Shown: in pieces, positions 60,394 to 64,000 of the stretch
Position numbering within the stretch: position 1 is the first letter of the stretch
Layout of the letters: every line of letters starts with the position of its first letter
NCBI GenBank assembly: GCA_033297205.1
Contig: MU859158.1
Span: 62,001 to 126,000 of the forward strand
Reading direction: 5' to 3'
Origin: Pseudoneurospora amorphoporcata
Taxonomy: Eukaryota; Ascomycota; Sordariomycetes; Sordariales; Sordariaceae
Length of the DNA: 64,000 bases
Program-made: the position numbers and the translations under genes
Notes under the pieces: generated by a model
What the model was told of the DNA's origin: nothing
Databases searched by the model: none
What the model saw: the letters and a program-made list of their open reading frames with translations, nothing else

Positions 60394-60705
60394 TGTCACA
60401 GGTCTGGCGCCCAGTACTAACATTTAGTATACAATTAGCCAAACGACGAGTGCTAGCAATGCACGCCAAGCTGGCAAGGTACCAGCAGGCCTAGAGCTCG
60501 TTAGTCCCCTCCAGCCTCTATACAATTATATACCTAGACTGTAGGGCTACCTCAGGCAGTCAAGCACCCATATCAGCGCACGGCCTTAAAGGATAGGCGA
60601 CAAGGTCCGCCCTACAGGCTAGTCTTTCTTTTCTTTTCTTCTCGTAGAACCTTAATTGATTATCTTAGTGTCAGCACCTACGTATTGCTCTACTGTCCCC
60701 TTATA
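60394..60705 (+). repeat. 5' LTR of the gypsy element (312 bp)
   Basis: Starts TGTCACAGGTCTGGCGCC and ends GTCCCCTTATA. Same length as the solo LTR at 16837-17148 and aligned to it throughout. Most visible differences are C-to-T or G-to-A in this copy, including the terminal CA now read TA. Confidence 0.92.
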
Positions 60706-60787
60706 TTAGATTCTACCTCTTATAAGGAAGGACTGCCTGCAGCTGTAAGCGTGGCAACGTATTGGCATTGGAATGGTTTCTTTTACA

Positions 60788-61990
60788 GTACCTAACGATA
60801 ACAACACTGATATCGACATAGAAGAATATCACGACCCCCAGCCTCCTACTGAAAGAGCTAAAGATACCACTGAAAGCACAAATAGTACTAACACTACCGG
60901 CCTACTCGGCTTACTCGCGCGTACGCTATAAACAAATCCTGAATTCAAGAACAAAATCAAATCTATAATTCCCTTTTCTACCTACTCCCAACCTACCCTC
61001 AAACTTACGTTCGACTTTCCTGCTAAGCAGGACTCTAGCAGTAAGAAAGACAAAGAAAAACCCAAGCTTAGAAATAACGACTCCTCTAATAACAACTGTA
61101 GACCCTACCAGCGCAAGCCTCTTGACTTCCTTAAGTAGGACGGCAAGCCTAACACTTTTATATTCTACTACAATAAGCTTGTTAAAACGTACAACGCTGA
61201 TTTTAGGAAAGGCTTGCGTACTAATATAAAAGCGGCCTGGATTGAAATTCTCAATATCCTACCTGACGAAAAGCAACAACGCCTCAAAAGGTACTGGACC
61301 TACCGAACCTTTACCGGCCAAGAGAACCTAGCTGAATTGCTTAAACAAATCCGGTAAATCTTCAGCACCTGCTATACCCAAGATTAGGCGCTCGATAACC
61401 TCGCTAGGATGCGATAGAAAGATGGCGAACCGTTTTCCAACTTCTACGCTAACTTCGACGACGAACTCTTGAAGTTAAGTGGTTACGATTGGGATAGCTA
61501 AGCCAAACTTGGCTTCCTCCGTCGCGCTATTAATAAGAGGTTCAATAAGTAGCTCTTTATAATTTAACTATCCGACGACTACTTAACTTGTATAAATCAG
61601 CTTCAAAATGTTGCTCGCTAATACGAGAAAACCACTAAGTTCCAGTCCCTCCACCAAACCTTCCTATGAAAAGAAGGCAATAAGGACCGGCGGTCTACAA
61701 TATACCTATTTATCTTATCGAGTATAAGTGCGGGCCCCCCTAGCCAGCGCTAATCTTCATGCACCCAAAGCCCAGCTTCCCTAAATCCAACTCCTAGGTA
61801 TAGACTCGATGCCAATAGCGATGTTATTATAACTTTAATAAACATTCGAGGAGCTTGAGGCAGTAGCACCTCCCAGCGCCGAACCTGTGCCAAATAGGTA
61901 ACTATAGAGGAGCGTAATAAGCGCAAGGCCGAAGGCTGTTACATCCGCTACAGGGCTACAGGCTATATTATCGCTAAGTATCCCTCTCTC
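60788..61990 (+). pseudogene. Gypsy gag remnant
   Basis: One frame, with many TAG/TAA stops, encodes a Retrotrans_gag-like region. Landmarks are GKPNTFIFYYNKLVKTYNAD, NILPDEKQQRLKRYW and EPFSNFYANFDDELLKLSGY. A degenerate Cys/His stretch near 61810-61855 may be the zinc knuckle. Frame is kept from 60788 to at least 61600, so damage is mostly nonsense. Confidence 0.75.
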
Positions 61991-62124
61991 CTACCTATCA
62001 ATCCCTAAAATAATAAAAGCGTCCGCGTCTAGGCCACCTATATAGCCCCGCTATTAAAAGAAGAGGAAGATACTGGGGACGCTCTAAACAATTCCGATGT
62101 AGAGTAGGGAAAAGAGTAATTGCG

Positions 62125-64000
62125 GTGCAAAGTCGGGCGCCGGAGCCCTCCTCTGAAGTACTAAGCAAAGTGGAAGAGTTTAAGCCACAAATAGAAGCAG
62201 AGCCTACTTTAATACCTATTATTATTAACTCTACAAACCTATTCCACGTCCTTATTAATAAAGAGTGCCAATACTTCGCCACAATCAGTGAAAATGTTAT
62301 TAAAGATCTCCAGATCCCCGTCATTCCTATCCAGGGCCGGCAAGTACGTAGTACTTTAGCCACTATAGAGGGCGCGACTATCTAAGGTATTGCCTATTTC
62401 CTTCTCGAGCTATAAGGGAAAGTTTCCCCTACCTATGCCTATATCGTCCCAGAACTAGAATATTCTATTATTCTAGGCAAGCCGTAGCTTACGGCCAATA
62501 AGGCCTACTCTATTCCTCATGAGAAGCGCCTTTGGCACGGAATTATAGAGTCCTAGGTTGATTACGTTAGCCTAAAGAAGCTCGAACCCTTCCCAATATT
62601 GCAAGAGCTTAAGGGAGCGGTCCGCGTTATTGCTACCACCTTCGTTAGTACGTACAAGCGTATTAAGAAGAAATATAGTCGAAACGTTGTAGATATAAGT
62701 ATTTTCACAGTTACTATAAAAGATATTAAGAAGGCTCTAGCCCCTAAGAGAATCCGTACCAACGAAGAGCTCAAACAGGTTATCTCGCAAGAGTTTTAGG
62801 ATCTCCTACCCCTATTCCGGAAGCAAGAGGCCGATCGTCTCAACAATACAAACTAGGTGTAAACCTAAAGATAGAGCTGAAGAAAAGCCCTGATAGCAAA
62901 AATCTACCGCTACCGTACAGCCCATTATATAGTATATCTTGAGAAGAACTCTTAGTACTTAAAAAGACTCTTCAGGACCTACTAGATAAAGGGTTTATCC
63001 GAACTAGCAACTCTAAAGCGGGCGCTCTAATCCTCTTCATCCGGAAGTCCAGTAGTAGTCTTCGTTTCTACTATAATTACCGAGCTCTCAACGCTATTAC
63101 CCGTACGGACCGCTACCCCCTACTACTTATCCGTAAAACTTTTAAGGTATTAAAGGGTATAACGTAGTACTTAAAGGTAGACGTCGTACAAACGTTCCAT
63201 AAAATCTGTATAGTAGAGAGCGAAGAACCCAAAACGGCATTCCGAACCCAATACGGCTTATTTAAATAGCTAGTAGTACCGTTCGGTCTTTACAGTACTC
63301 TAGCAACCTTCTAGTAGTATATTAATAATATATTAGATGATTAGTTTAACAGCTTCTGTTCAGTTTATATAGACGACGTTGTAATTTTTACAGACGGTTC
63401 TAAAGAGGACTATATAGAGAAAGTCCGGCTAGTATTAAAACGCCTCCAGGATACTAGTCTCTACCTAGATCCGAATAAGTACGAATTTGCTATTAAGAAG
63501 GTTAACTACTTGGGCTTTATTATTTATACAAGTATTAATATTTAGGCTGATTTAAATAAGATTAAAACGATCCTTGAGTAGGCTATTCTAGTCTTCTAGA
63601 AAGGAGTCTGCAATTTCCTTAGCTTCGTTAACTACTACTGGATATTTATACTAAACTTCTCATCGATCGCAACACCACTTATAGCGTTAATAAGTAAAGG
63701 AGTAACGTTCGAGTAGACAACCGCTTATAAAGTAGACTTCTAATTATTAAAGACGCTATTCACTCGGGTACTGATTCTCACGGAATAGAATTTAGAGCGC
63801 CCGACGTTTCTAGAAACCAACTACAGCGGGTTCGCTCTAGGCGGTTGCCTTACGCAAGAGATCAATAGTCAACGGAAAATTATCGCCTTTCATTCAAGGA
63901 AGTTAGCATCTGCTAAACGCAACAACCCCATTTACAATAAGGAGATGCTCGCTATTATCAACTATCTAAAGGAGTGGCAGGCGGAGCTCCGCAGCTGTGA
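62125..64000 (+). pseudogene. Gypsy pol remnant: protease, RT, RNase H (partial)
   Basis: The aspartic-protease-like region (62125-62385) has IKDLQIPVIPIQG; the catalytic DSG position appears altered (INKEC). Reverse transcriptase, in a different frame, spans about 62930-63560, with DKGFIRTSNSKAGAL, YYNYRALNAITRTDRYPL, PFGLYSTLATF and the YIDD box at 63366-63377. RNase H follows in the same frame, with an altered first aspartate motif near 63812-63850 and YNKEMLAIINYLKEWQ at the window edge. There are multiple stops; it is inactive. Confidence 0.85.

Larger units (their letters stand above)
60394..64000 (+). mobile_element. Gypsy-type LTR retrotransposon, RIP-degraded, truncated by window
   Basis: 5' LTR (60394-60705), then gag, protease, reverse transcriptase and RNase H remnants in gypsy order on the plus strand. 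It is inserted into the LINE-like element. The 3' LTR and integrase would lie beyond the window, so the target duplication (expected ATGAC from the left flank) cannot be checked. No convincing primer-binding site was recognised after the LTR. Confidence 0.88.

Noticed and set aside
1..64000. CRISPR array, rRNA genes, operons or biosynthetic cluster
   Set aside because: No regularly spaced direct repeats, no 5S/18S/28S sequence recognised, and no core biosynthetic enzyme. The genome is eukaryotic.

Overview
The window is nuclear DNA of a filamentous ascomycete, most likely a sordariomycete close to Neurospora, Sordaria or Podospora. Three things point there. Genes have several short spliceosomal introns with GTRAGT or GTACGT donors and CTAAC branch sites. 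The proteins are of fungal type (Yra1, Sba1/p23, Vps24, a Mae1-type transporter, Prs5). Islands of very AT-rich, stop-ridden transposon relics look like the product of repeat-induced point mutation (RIP). The species assignment is inference.

Layout. 1-10.6 kb is a normal gene-bearing segment: yra1 (+, mRNA export) with an 830-nt intron, a small Cys/Lys-rich protein (-), a small Ser-rich protein (-), sba1/p23 (-, Hsp90 co-chaperone) with heat-shock-element-like sites upstream, vps24 (+, ESCRT-III), and an intronless tRNA-Arg(ACG). 10.6-15.3 kb shows no supportable gene. 15,322-18,330 is a RIP-degraded Fot1/pogo-type DNA transposon with 62-bp terminal inverted repeats and a TA target duplication; two solo LTRs, each with its own 5-bp duplication, are nested in it. 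18.3-42.9 kb is not AT-rich yet nearly gene-free: a 184-bp MITE, homopolymers and microsatellites, and one conserved 169-aa gene at 31.4 kb.

42.9-55.9 kb is again normal: a 1700-aa WD40/alpha-solenoid protein (+), a Mae1-type C4-dicarboxylate transporter (-) with an inferred 8-nt micro-exon, and a Prs5-type PRPP synthetase (-). From 57.0 kb to the end is a RIP-degraded island. It holds an AT-rich relic, a Tad/LINE-like element with ORF1 and endonuclease remnants, and, inserted into it at 60,393/60,394, a gypsy-type LTR retrotransposon that runs off the window within RNase H. Its 5' LTR is the same family and same length (312 bp) as the solo LTR at 16.8 kb.

The host genes are housekeeping functions (mRNA export, chaperone, endosomal sorting, organic-acid transport, nucleotide synthesis) with no operon-like or cluster logic. 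The most interesting signals are the long yra1 intron, which sits where I recall the autoregulatory intron of yeast YRA1, the dated stack of nested mobile elements, and the unexplained gene-poor tract.
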